From contig CADBUP010000154.1 in NCBI GenBank assembly GCA_902797885.1, forward strand, positions 1 through 57,511: 57,511 nt of DNA, read 5' to 3'. The notes beneath the pieces were generated by a model, which searched no databases, was not told the origin of the DNA, and saw only the letters and a list, made by a program, of their open reading frames with translations. Numbering within the stretch: position 1 is the stretch's first letter; each line of letters starts with the position of its first letter. Shown here in pieces: positions 26,101 through 34,585 of this stretch. The DNA comes from an uncultured Ruminococcus sp. GTDB taxonomy: Bacteria > Bacillota > Clostridia > Monoglobales > Monoglobaceae. The translations under genes were made by a program, and so were the position numbers.

Positions 26101-29100
26101 ATGCTGAACATAATCTACGGCTCCGACAGCGCCGACAAGGATATATACATAAAAAATAAAATCAGTTCAGCCGCCGGCACCGTATGGATTTTGGTGCCGG
26201 AACAGTTTTCGCTTTCGGCGGAAAAATCGGTCATCCGCGACTTTGGCATAACCGCACAGGCGAGAATAAAGGTCATAACCTTCTCGCGGCTGTGCAATCT
26301 CGTGCTTTCAAAGCTCGGTCCGCTCAGGCTGAAATATGTTGACGGAGCAGGCAGGCAGATAATTGCCGCAAGAACCATCCGCGCCCTCCGAAAAAAGATG
26401 CGATACTTGGGCGCGGCAATGCAAAGGCGCGGATTTTCCTCCGACTTGGTTGAGCTCATCTCGGAATTCAAGCGCTATGGCGTATCCTCCGAGCTTCTGA
26501 CCGCCGCGGCACAAGGCACGGATAACGATGAGCTTTCCTCAAAGCTTGAAGATATTTCGCTTATCCTTGACACCTTTAACGGATATATGAACGAACAGAC
26601 CGCCGACGCAGAGGATAATCTGACCTTAATCTGTCCTAAGCTCAGCAGTTGTGACTTTCTTCGGGGTCACTTGTTTATTCTGCATTTTCGTTCCTTCACC
26701 CCTGTTGAATATACCGCCATCGGCGAACTTATGAAGCTTATGGACGTCACCGCGGCAATGTCTTGTGACAGTATTGACCGCCCATCATCCTTATTTGAAC
26801 CGATTGCGGCGACCTGCCGCCAGCTTGTTGAGCTGGCGAATGACCTCGGCACAGAGGTATCCGAACCGATAAGCGTCTTAAGCTCTGATACGGAATCTGA
26901 CTTGGCGCATCTGAGATTGAATTATTTTTCGGGCCGCCCGAAGCCGTACGGCAAGCGCCCCGAAAACATACATATCTTCAAGCTGACCAACACCTATCGC
27001 GAGGCCGAGGCGGCCGCCGACCTGATTATTCGGCTCTGCCGCACGGAAAACCGACGTTTTTCCGACTTTCTCATTCTGGCACGCGACACAAACGCATACA
27101 ACCGAATTATGCCGGCAATCTTTTCAAGCCGCGGAATCGACATCTTCCTTGACACACGCAGGAGTATTCTTACAAAACCTCTGCCCTCAATGCTGTGCGC
27201 CGCACTTGAAATCGCCGCTTACGGCTATTCATATGACAGAGTTATGACAATCGCCCGTGCCGGAATCCTTGATGTTCCCGATTACTGTACAGACACCTTT
27301 GAGAACTATCTCCTTGCGGTCGCCCCGTCCTACGCGGATTGGAACAAGGATGTATGGGAATACTCGCCGGACGGCTATAATATTGACGAGATAAACTCAA
27401 CGCGTGCGGCGCTTTGCGCTCTTCCGCAATATCTTATAAAGAATCTGAGCGGAAGAAAAACCGCCGGTCAGATTTGTGATGTAATTTTAAAGGCTCTTGA
27501 AAAATTCAAGCTGTCCGATAGGATTAAGTCAATCTGTGAAGATTTCAGACAGGCGGATATGCCGTACCTTGCGGACGAATACAGACAGGTGTGGAATAGT
27601 GTAATCTCGGTTCTGGCTCAGATTTCGGCTCTCATGGACAATGAAAATATAACGTGGCAGGACTTTTATGATTTGTTTAAAAGCTCTTGCGGAGGGATAA
27701 CGGTCGGACTGACCCCACAGACGCAAGGCGGCGTTGTGTTCAGCCAGATAGACCGTTTCAGAAACGAAAACACGCCGATTGTCATTGTTCTCGGAATGAA
27801 TGACGGGGTTTTCCCGAGGGCGCATACCTCTGAGGGACTTATTTCCGACTCAGAGAGGTTACAGCTCAAAAACCTCGGTGTTCAGCTTGCACCGGTGCTT
27901 GACGCAAAGCTTTCCGAAGAACAGCTTCTTATCTATTCGACACTGACCGCCGCGTCGGAACAATTATACCTGTTTTATTCGTCGGCGGATAATGACGGAG
28001 GTATGCTTTCGCCGTCACCCATAATAAAAAGAATAACCGACCGCGTGTTTGACAAAATAGAAACCGAAGCCCCCGATTCGGGCGGCGACCCGCTTCTCGG
28101 AATTGAGGGGAGGCGTGCGGCATTTGACATACTGTGCTCTATGCTTGCGAAATCAAAGGGTAGCCTCGGCGCGCTCCCTTCTATAGGAAAGGTTTTATAC
28201 GAATATTTTTCGGAAGATAAGGAATACAAAAAAGAGCTTGACGACATAATCGAAAGATTGTCCTCTCCTATCCCCGAAAAGCTCACGCGGAAGAGCGTCC
28301 GCGCCATCTACGGCGACACTCTTATGCTTAGCGCAACCAGGCTTGAAAACTACAACTCCTGTGCCTTTGCGTATTTTATGCAGTACGGCTTGCTCGCTAA
28401 AGAGCGCGACAAGGCAGGCATAAAGTCACAGAGTATGGGCTCGATTCAGCACAACGCTCTATATCGGTACTTTTCGGATATAGCGAGGTCGGGCGGCGAC
28501 TATTTCGCGATTACCCGTGAGAACTGTTTCAGCCGCATATATGATATAGTGAAGGATATTGCACAGGAAAAGGAACAGCTTTTGTATCAAGGCTCATCCT
28601 ACTATAAATATATAGTCACCCGTATGCAGGGCATAACTGCCCGAACCGCGTGGGAAACGGTCAAGTTCTATCGTTCGAGTATGTTCCGTCCTCTCGGTAA
28701 TGAGCTGACAATCAAAACCGGCGGCGACCTTCCGGCTCTGTCGCTTAAAGATGATAACGGAAGCGAATTCGCGGTTCTGCGCGGTCAGATTGACCGTGCC
28801 GATTCAGCCGTAATAGACGGGAAAAATTATATAAGCATAATCGACTATAAATCATCAAAGACCGAGCTTGACGCGGAGCTTGCGAAAGCAGGGGTCAAAT
28901 TCCAGCCGCTTCTGTACTCGGATATAATCTGTAAGAGAATGAAAGCAAGCCCGGCGGCCATGCTTTATATGCAGATGACCGATCCGATTATAAACGCCGA
29001 TGACTTAAAAAGCGGCTCAGACGGCGAGGTTGAGAAGCTTATAAGCGATGAGGTTTCCTTCGGCGGCTGGCTGAACAGCGACTCGCTTGTTGTTGCCGGC

Positions 29101-29328
29101 TACAGCAAGGGCGGCGAGAACGGCGAAAAATATATTCCGAAGGGAACTTCATCACTCGTCTCGCCGAAGGAGCTTGAAGAGAGAATCAATGCCGCGAATG
29201 AGAAAATTCTTGCCTCGGCGCTTGAAATATATGACGGAAATATCAAGGCGGAGCCATACGTGAAGAAATTCAAATATGACGCGTGCGAATACTGTCCGTT
29301 CGGTGTTTCCTGCGGAAAAGCCGACTGA
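26101..29328 (+). CDS. addB: AddB subunit of the AddAB helicase-nuclease
   Basis: Part of the complex that processes DNA double-strand breaks for recombination. The 1075-residue protein has a helicase-like N-terminal half and a C-terminal nuclease domain with GQIDRAD and IIDYKSSK. All four Fe-S cysteines are present: C754 and C1061/C1064/C1070 (ACEYCPFGVSC). The position of Walker A, near the N-terminus, reads YGSDSADKDIYI: the lysine remains but the GK[ST] core is lost, so ATP binding by this subunit is doubtful. addA does not follow; rdgB does. Strong GGAGG site. Confidence 0.92.
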   Translation: MLNIIYGSDSADKDIYIKNKISSAAGTVWILVPEQFSLSAEKSVIRDFGITAQARIKVITFSRLCNLVLSKLGPLRLKYVDGAGRQIIAARTIRALRKKMRYLGAAMQRRGFSSDLVELISEFKRYGVSSELLTAAAQGTDNDELSSKLEDISLILDTFNGYMNEQTADAEDNLTLICPKLSSCDFLRGHLFILHFRSFTPVEYTAIGELMKLMDVTAAMSCDSIDRPSSLFEPIAATCRQLVELANDLGTEVSEPISVLSSDTESDLAHLRLNYFSGRPKPYGKRPENIHIFKLTNTYREAEAAADLIIRLCRTENRRFSDFLILARDTNAYNRIMPAIFSSRGIDIFLDTRRSILTKPLPSMLCAALEIAAYGYSYDRVMTIARAGILDVPDYCTDTFENYLLAVAPSYADWNKDVWEYSPDGYNIDEINSTRAALCALPQYLIKNLSGRKTAGQICDVILKALEKFKLSDRIKSICEDFRQADMPYLADEYRQVWNSVISVLAQISALMDNENITWQDFYDLFKSSCGGITVGLTPQTQGGVVFSQIDRFRNENTPIVIVLGMNDGVFPRAHTSEGLISDSERLQLKNLGVQLAPVLDAKLSEEQLLIYSTLTAASEQLYLFYSSADNDGGMLSPSPIIKRITDRVFDKIETEAPDSGGDPLLGIEGRRAAFDILCSMLAKSKGSLGALPSIGKVLYEYFSEDKEYKKELDDIIERLSSPIPEKLTRKSVRAIYGDTLMLSATRLENYNSCAFAYFMQYGLLAKERDKAGIKSQSMGSIQHNALYRYFSDIARSGGDYFAITRENCFSRIYDIVKDIAQEKEQLLYQGSSYYKYIVTRMQGITARTAWETVKFYRSSMFRPLGNELTIKTGGDLPALSLKDDNGSEFAVLRGQIDRADSAVIDGKNYISIIDYKSSKTELDAELAKAGVKFQPLLYSDIICKRMKASPAAMLYMQMTDPIINADDLKSGSDGEVEKLISDEVSFGGWLNSDSLVVAGYSKGGENGEKYIPKGTSSLVSPKELEERINAANEKILASALEIYDGNIKAEPYVKKFKYDACEYCPFGVSCGKAD

Positions 29329-29398
29329 CGCATATTTAACCATACAGAAATACAATAAAATAAATTGAAGAGCATTAAATTGAGAAAGGATTATAAAA

Positions 29399-29986
29399 AT
29401 GAACACATTTGTACTTGCAAGCAAAAACAAACATAAGGCTGACGAAATCAAAACAATTCTGGGCGGCGGCTTTGACGTCATCACCCAGACCGAAGCCGGC
29501 GCAGGCGATATATCCGTTGTTGAGGACGGAACGACCTTCGAGGAAAACGCCGTTAAAAAAGCCGAAACAATAATGCGTGCAACGGGAAAACCCACCATAG
29601 CGGACGACAGCGGACTCTGCGTCGACTTTCTCGGCGGTGCGCCGGGCGTATACACCGCGCGTTATGCCGGCGAACACGCCACAGACCAAGAAAATATAGA
29701 AAAGCTTATGACGGCATTGAACGGCGTGACATTTGACAAGCGCGGTGCAAGGTTCGTATGCGTTATTGCTTTTTCAAGGCCGGGCGAGAAAACCGTGACC
29801 TTCCGCGGCGAGTGTGACGGCTTTATCAGCCTAAAGCCTATGGGAAACGGCGGCTTCGGCTATGACCCGGTATTTTATGTAGAGCGTTATGACAAGACGA
29901 TGGCCGAGCTTGAACCGCACATCAAGAATGCGCTCAGCCACCGCTTTTCCGCATTGAAAAAGTTCAAGGAATATCTAACCGACTGA
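29399..29986 (+). CDS. rdgB: XTP/dITP diphosphatase (RdgB/HAM1)
   Basis: Hydrolyses non-canonical purine triphosphates such as dITP and XTP, keeping them out of DNA. The 195-residue protein shows the family landmarks: ASKNKHKADEI at the N-terminus, DDSGLCVDFLGGAPGVYTAR, GFGYDPVF and the C-terminal SHRFSALKKF. AAAGGA precedes the ATG. It follows addB by 70 nt, so two genome-maintenance genes may share a transcript. Confidence 0.96.
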   Translation: MNTFVLASKNKHKADEIKTILGGGFDVITQTEAGAGDISVVEDGTTFEENAVKKAETIMRATGKPTIADDSGLCVDFLGGAPGVYTARYAGEHATDQENIEKLMTALNGVTFDKRGARFVCVIAFSRPGEKTVTFRGECDGFISLKPMGNGGFGYDPVFYVERYDKTMAELEPHIKNALSHRFSALKKFKEYLTD

Positions 29987-30059
29987 TACTGCACAACCTC
30001 TTAACTGTAAACATTCTAACACAAAATATTTATAAAATGTTTATTTGTACTTAAAGAAC

Positions 30060-30087
30060 TTTCAATAACCCCGATTTATAATATAAT
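30060..30087 (+). promoter_or_regulatory. Possible promoter for the secreted protein/ABC/TCS cluster
   Basis: TTTCAA (30060-30065), 16 nt, TATAAT (30082-30087). A second TATAAT overlaps five bases upstream. Confidence 0.5.
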
Positions 30088-30092
30088 TACAG

Positions 30093-30136
30093 TCAGACAA
30101 TAAAGGTTTATTTTGCTGTCGGCAGCGGTTGTCTGA
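30093..30136 (+). promoter_or_regulatory. Two-stem 5' leader hairpin
   Basis: TCAGACAA (30093-30100) pairs perfectly with TTGTCTGA (30129-30136). Inside lies GCTG-TCGG-CAGC (30115-30126), a short stem with a tight loop. No T tract follows. It starts within a few bases of the predicted transcription start and may stabilise the mRNA or act as a regulatory leader. No known class recognised. Confidence 0.5.
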
Positions 30137-30163
30137 ACTCAATCAAAACAGGAGTGATTCTAT

Positions 30164-31132
30164 ATGAATAAAAAATCAAATAAACGTTTAAAAGCGGTAA
30201 TCAGTCTCGGCGTCGGCGTCATTCTTTTAACCGGCGCGGTTTTTGCAAACTATGACAGCGCAAGCGGCTATACCACCTGTAAGGACTCGCTTAAAAAGAT
30301 TTTATATGCGGATAACCTTTCGATTGATATTACCGCAAGGGCAACGGTTGACGGAAGCGACCTCTACAATTGGTATACAACCAATAAGTTCAACCTCGGC
30401 GGAAACCCGTCATACCGCTCGGAAACCACAACCGAGGATAACTCGGTAAACGGCGGTGAAAGCTATTGGCATCTCGCTCAGTATCAGGATAACTATGCTA
30501 TAGGAAAATTTCAGAACAGTGACTCGTTTATTCATGAAAGAGACCCCGAATATTACGGAAACGAAAAAAACCTCGGCGATCAAATATTCGGCACAGACGA
30601 CATCTCAACGAGTAAGTTTATCGGCTTTGCCGAATCGATAGGCGACGTTCTGGTCGGCGACCTGAAAAACAACCTCGTCCCCGTTTCCAATGAGGACGGA
30701 GTCAGGACATATTCGATGACGCTTTCAAGAGACCAGATGCCGTCATATGTGAACTCGGGAATTTCGCTGATGGCGTCGCTTATTCAAAAAAGCTACAACG
30801 AGAATCTCGACACCGAAGCGACCAACGAGATGGATAAACAGATGAGTAAGTTTATAGGCTCGGGTGAACCGTATATCAAGGACGCAAGCTTTCTTATGAC
30901 AATTGACAAGGACGGTAACCCGACAAAAATCAGGGGCAGCTTTAACTTCATCGGCTATGACACAAGCGGAGGCGAACACGTGATGAATCTTAACGCGGAC
31001 TTTGACCTCTATGACTACGGAAGCACCGAAATAGAACGGTTCTCTGACGAGGAAATAAAACAGATGAAAAAAGAGCAGCAGGAAAGATATCAAATGTATA
31101 TCGACGAGGACGACGCGGTTGATGCAGACTAA
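30164..31132 (+). CDS. Exported protein of unknown function
   Basis: A 322-residue protein with a signal peptide (about 1-28, ending TGAVFA). The rest is polar, acidic and probably beta-rich, with a highly charged C-terminus (MKKEQQERYQM...). No lipobox is seen at the cleavage site, so it is probably released or wall-associated. I do not recognise a family. It lies 19 nt before an ABC transporter and upstream of a two-component system, so it may be an extracellular partner of that module. Confidence 0.8.
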   Translation: MNKKSNKRLKAVISLGVGVILLTGAVFANYDSASGYTTCKDSLKKILYADNLSIDITARATVDGSDLYNWYTTNKFNLGGNPSYRSETTTEDNSVNGGESYWHLAQYQDNYAIGKFQNSDSFIHERDPEYYGNEKNLGDQIFGTDDISTSKFIGFAESIGDVLVGDLKNNLVPVSNEDGVRTYSMTLSRDQMPSYVNSGISLMASLIQKSYNENLDTEATNEMDKQMSKFIGSGEPYIKDASFLMTIDKDGNPTKIRGSFNFIGYDTSGGEHVMNLNADFDLYDYGSTEIERFSDEEIKQMKKEQQERYQMYIDEDDAVDAD

Positions 31133-31151
31133 TTTTAGCGGAGGGAAAGTT

Positions 31152-31883
31152 ATGCAGCCTGTACTTGAGATAACAAATTTTAAAAAGCTTTACCGAAACG
31201 GCAGAGGTGTAAAAGATCTCAGCCTAACGGTAAACAGGGGCGATATTGTCGGCTTGCTCGGCCCTAACGGGTCGGGCAAGACCACCACTATGAAAGCAAT
31301 CTGCGGAATGACCGCGCCCGATTCGGGAACGATTAAGATTTTCGGGAACGATGTGGCGGATAACATCGAAAAGGCTCTCGAAAACGCAGGTTTTTTAATA
31401 GAAGCACCGGCAATCTACGGTGCGGCGACAGCAGAACAAAACCTAAAAATGGCGGCGGGATACTATAACATAGGAAATGACCGCATAGACAAGGTTTTAG
31501 ACATAGTCAAGCTCTCACCCTTTAAGAACGACCGTGCGGACAGGTTTTCTATGGGAATGAAACAGCGTCTCGGCATTGCTCTCGCGCTTCTTTCAAACCC
31601 CGGATTCTTGGTTCTTGACGAACCCTTCAACGGTCTCGACATAGAGGGCGTTGTTCACATCCGCGAGCTTATTCTGAAATTATCGGAGGAATACGGAACA
31701 ACCTTTTTGATTTCGGGGCATATTGCACCCGAACTCGAAAAAATTTGTACTCACACCGCGGTTATTCACGAGGGTTATCTTTTGGCTTATGATACACTTG
31801 ACGGGGCGTTAAAGTTCCATCCGAGCCTTGAGGATTATTACCTCGCCCTGGTGCGCGAGGCAGAAGGGAGCATTGAATTATGA
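31152..31883 (+). CDS. ABC transporter ATP-binding protein
   Basis: The 243-residue nucleotide-binding subunit of an ABC exporter. It has Walker A GPNGSGKTT, the signature FSMGMKQRLG and Walker B FLVLDEPFNGLD. The variant signature SMGMKQRL is typical of the bacitracin/lantibiotic-resistance type (BcrA/MutF-like). I start at 31152 (MQPVLEITNF), after GGAGGG. The stop overlaps the permease ATG by 4 nt. Confidence 0.93.
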   Translation: MQPVLEITNFKKLYRNGRGVKDLSLTVNRGDIVGLLGPNGSGKTTTMKAICGMTAPDSGTIKIFGNDVADNIEKALENAGFLIEAPAIYGAATAEQNLKMAAGYYNIGNDRIDKVLDIVKLSPFKNDRADRFSMGMKQRLGIALALLSNPGFLVLDEPFNGLDIEGVVHIRELILKLSEEYGTTFLISGHIAPELEKICTHTAVIHEGYLLAYDTLDGALKFHPSLEDYYLALVREAEGSIEL

Positions 31884-32623
31884 GAAAATTTTTTGCGTGT
31901 CTGCGCTGTGAGACAAAAAAGCTGTCGCTCAGAAAGAAATACACCGTTTTTTCGATTATTATGGCCGCAATCTGCGTCTTGGGTACGCTTTTGTCCACTC
32001 TTTTGAGTAAGGTCACGGTCTCGGCACAGCTAAAATTCACCATAAATATGCCGATGACGATTCTTCCTATGATGACACAGTTTGTTATTCCGCTTATCGC
32101 AATAATGGCGGCATGTGACCTATTCGCCTCGGAATATCATAATCAAACAATAAAAGCTCAGCTTATGCGCCCGGTATCGCGATTTAAAATTTATCTGGCT
32201 AAGGTTATCGCGGTGTTCCTCATATGCGCGGCGATAATGCTTATAACTTTTGCAGCCGCGGCTGTCTGCTCGTTGTTTTCCGGCACGGCGGAGAATGTGC
32301 CTTACTCATTGGGCGCTTATCTTCTTGACCTTATTCCGGTTTTTATACTTATTCTTTTGGCCGCGGCGCTTAACCAGATAACCAAAGGCCCGACCTCGGC
32401 TATGTTTCTGTGTATTGTTGTATACATTCTCGCAAAGGCAATAGGAGTATTTGTTCCGGTTATGGACGGTCTTTTGTTTACAAGCTATATGCAATGGCAC
32501 AGGCTTTGGCTCGGCACAGCGGTGCATATTAAAGAGCTCAGCTCAAAGACGCTGTTGCTTTTGGGTTACGGCGTGACCCTATTCAGCGCGGGATACTGGC
32601 TCTTTCTCTCGCGTGAATATTAA
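31880..32623 (+). CDS. ABC-2 type permease
   Basis: A 247-residue protein with about six hydrophobic helices and the segment ASEYHNQTIKAQLMRPVSR typical of ABC-2 permeases after TM2. It overlaps the ATPase gene by 4 nt and surely forms the transporter with it. Related transporters export or expel bacitracin, lantibiotics or similar peptides; the actual substrate is not evident. Confidence 0.9.
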   Translation: MRKFFACLRCETKKLSLRKKYTVFSIIMAAICVLGTLLSTLLSKVTVSAQLKFTINMPMTILPMMTQFVIPLIAIMAACDLFASEYHNQTIKAQLMRPVSRFKIYLAKVIAVFLICAAIMLITFAAAAVCSLFSGTAENVPYSLGAYLLDLIPVFILILLAAALNQITKGPTSAMFLCIVVYILAKAIGVFVPVMDGLLFTSYMQWHRLWLGTAVHIKELSSKTLLLLGYGVTLFSAGYWLFLSREY

Positions 32624-32664
32624 AAATTCCGGACGAATCAGAGATACAGATTGGGGATATCCGT

Positions 32665-33795
32665 ATGTCGATTAAGAAAAAGCTTTTAATCTCAGCTTTA
32701 ATAATGACTGTTATTCCGGCAGTGCTGATAATCGTATTATCGGCACTGCTTGTCGGCGTGTTTTTGATTATTCACCCTGAGGTCAGTTTTTCTCCTGACA
32801 ACGGAATTTATCTTTCCGACCCGTATATAGTCAAGCTTATAGTTATATGGGGAATTATGTCGCTTGCCGTGGTTCTGGTTACCGCCGTATGCGTTCAGCT
32901 CTATGTCGGACGAAGTATTCTGATTCCTCTCGGAAAAATTTCAGACGCTCTTTGGCATTTAAAAAACGGAGATTTAAACTATGAATTTTCTTGCTCGGGC
33001 GACAGGGAGCTTCGGGAAATTTCTCTGTCGTTTGAAGAGCTCCGCCTGAGGCTTCAGCGAAGTGTGAGAAAGAATATAAAAAAGGACAATGACCGGCGTA
33101 TGCTTATCGTCAATATCTCACACGATATAAAAACTCCCATTACCTCTATAAAGGGTTATATCGAGGGAATCCGGGACGGTATTGCCGACACCCCCGAAAA
33201 ACAGCGTCATTATCTAAACACCATCTATGCCAAGGCCGAAGCCATCGAACAGATGGTTGAAAATCTCTCGATTTATTCCAAACTCGAGCTGGGGAAGATG
33301 CAATACAACCGCACAAAAACGGATGTCTTTGAATTTCTGAGGAACTGCGCCGACGAGTTCTGTATAGACCTTCAAAACGCGGATATGGATTTAGAAATTG
33401 ACATTCCCGACCTGCATATCACCGCGATGCTCGATAAGGAAAAGCTCCGCCGAGTCTTTTCCAATATCATAACAAATGCCATAAAGTACAAAAAATTCGG
33501 CCGAGGAAACTTAAAAATATTCGGTGAAATTGCTGAAAACGGCGTGGTTATGACGTTTTCAGATTCCGGCAAGGGAATTTCGGAGAGCGACCTTCCTTCG
33601 ATATTCGATGAATTCTATCGGGCGGACCCATCGCGGAATACCACGATTGAGGGTAACGGTCTCGGACTTTCGATATGCAAAAAAATCATTGCCGACCACG
33701 GAGGAAAGATATGGGCGAGAAGCAAACTCGGCACAGGAACGGAAATATCGGTTTTCCTGCCTAACGCCGTCTTAAGAAAGGGTGGACAAGAATGA
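32665..33795 (+). CDS. Sensor histidine kinase
   Basis: A 376-residue membrane kinase with two N-terminal membrane helices (about 10-35 and 58-80) and a short external loop. A HAMP linker, a HisKA domain with phosphoacceptor H153 in ISHDIKTP, and an HATPase domain follow (N-box NIITNAIKY, G1 DSGKGI, G2 GNGLGLSI). Short sensing loops like this are common in kinases that work with ABC transporters. The response regulator gene overlaps by 4 nt. Confidence 0.93.
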   Translation: MSIKKKLLISALIMTVIPAVLIIVLSALLVGVFLIIHPEVSFSPDNGIYLSDPYIVKLIVIWGIMSLAVVLVTAVCVQLYVGRSILIPLGKISDALWHLKNGDLNYEFSCSGDRELREISLSFEELRLRLQRSVRKNIKKDNDRRMLIVNISHDIKTPITSIKGYIEGIRDGIADTPEKQRHYLNTIYAKAEAIEQMVENLSIYSKLELGKMQYNRTKTDVFEFLRNCADEFCIDLQNADMDLEIDIPDLHITAMLDKEKLRRVFSNIITNAIKYKKFGRGNLKIFGEIAENGVVMTFSDSGKGISESDLPSIFDEFYRADPSRNTTIEGNGLGLSICKKIIADHGGKIWARSKLGTGTEISVFLPNAVLRKGGQE

Positions 33796-34481
33796 AAATT
33801 TTAATTATAGAGGACGATTTAAGCATAGCGGAGCTTGAAAACGACTATCTCACGATGAACGGGTTTGAATGTGACATAGCGATGGACGGAAACACCGGTC
33901 TCCAAATGGCACAGCGGGGCGACTATGCTCTTGTTATTGTGGATATAATGCTTCCCGGAAGGGACGGTTTTTCAATCTGTAAGGAGCTTCGCCGAAACAA
34001 GGATATTCCAATCATATTCCTGTCGGCCAAGGGTGACGAGGTTGACAAAATCCGCGGTCTCGGTCTCGGTGCAGACGACTATATGACAAAACCGTTTTCG
34101 CCATCCGAGTTAGTGGCAAGGGTCAAGACCCACATAAGCCGCTATGAGAAGCTTGTAGCGAAAAACCCCGAAAAAAAGGCGGACATCTTAACCATACGCG
34201 GTCTTAAAATTGACAAAAACGCGCGGCGCGTTTATGTTGACGGAACCGAGGTCGCTATGCCGGTTAAGGAATATGAACTCTTGCTGTTTCTTGCCGAAAA
34301 CCCAAATATTGTATTCAGCAAGGAACGTCTCTTTGACCGAATCTGGGGTATGGACGCAATGGGCGATGTTTCGACCGTAACGGTACATATTCAGAGGATA
34401 AGAGACAAAATTGACAAGGGCCGCTCGGGTAACAAATACATTGAAACCGTCTGGGGTGCGGGCTATAGATTCAGGATATAA
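33792..34481 (+). CDS. OmpR-family response regulator
   Basis: A 229-residue DNA-binding regulator. The receiver domain has the acidic pair in IIEDD, phosphoacceptor D51 in VIVDIMLPG, and the KPF lysine; a winged-helix DNA-binding domain follows (VKEYELLLFLAENP...TVTVHIQRIRDKI). It is paired with the overlapping kinase gene and probably controls the adjacent ABC genes. Confidence 0.95.
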   Translation: MKILIIEDDLSIAELENDYLTMNGFECDIAMDGNTGLQMAQRGDYALVIVDIMLPGRDGFSICKELRRNKDIPIIFLSAKGDEVDKIRGLGLGADDYMTKPFSPSELVARVKTHISRYEKLVAKNPEKKADILTIRGLKIDKNARRVYVDGTEVAMPVKEYELLLFLAENPNIVFSKERLFDRIWGMDAMGDVSTVTVHIQRIRDKIDKGRSGNKYIETVWGAGYRFRI

Positions 34482-34527
34482 CCTTAGCGCAGATGCTCCT
34501 CTGCACAGGCTGCAATCTAAATACTGC

Positions 34528-34556
34528 TTGCAAAAGTTCGCCGAATATGCTATACT
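34528..34556 (+). promoter_or_regulatory. Promoter of the ABC exporter gene
   Basis: TTGCAA (34528-34533), 17 nt, TATACT (34551-34556), with an extended TG element just before the -10. Confidence 0.75.
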
Positions 34557-34585
34557 GAATTGATATAATTTGAAACGGAGATACG

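Noticed and set aside
34482-34520. Terminator after the response regulator gene
   Set aside because: GCAGA/TCTGC can pair but there is no T tract, so read-through towards the ABC exporter remains possible.
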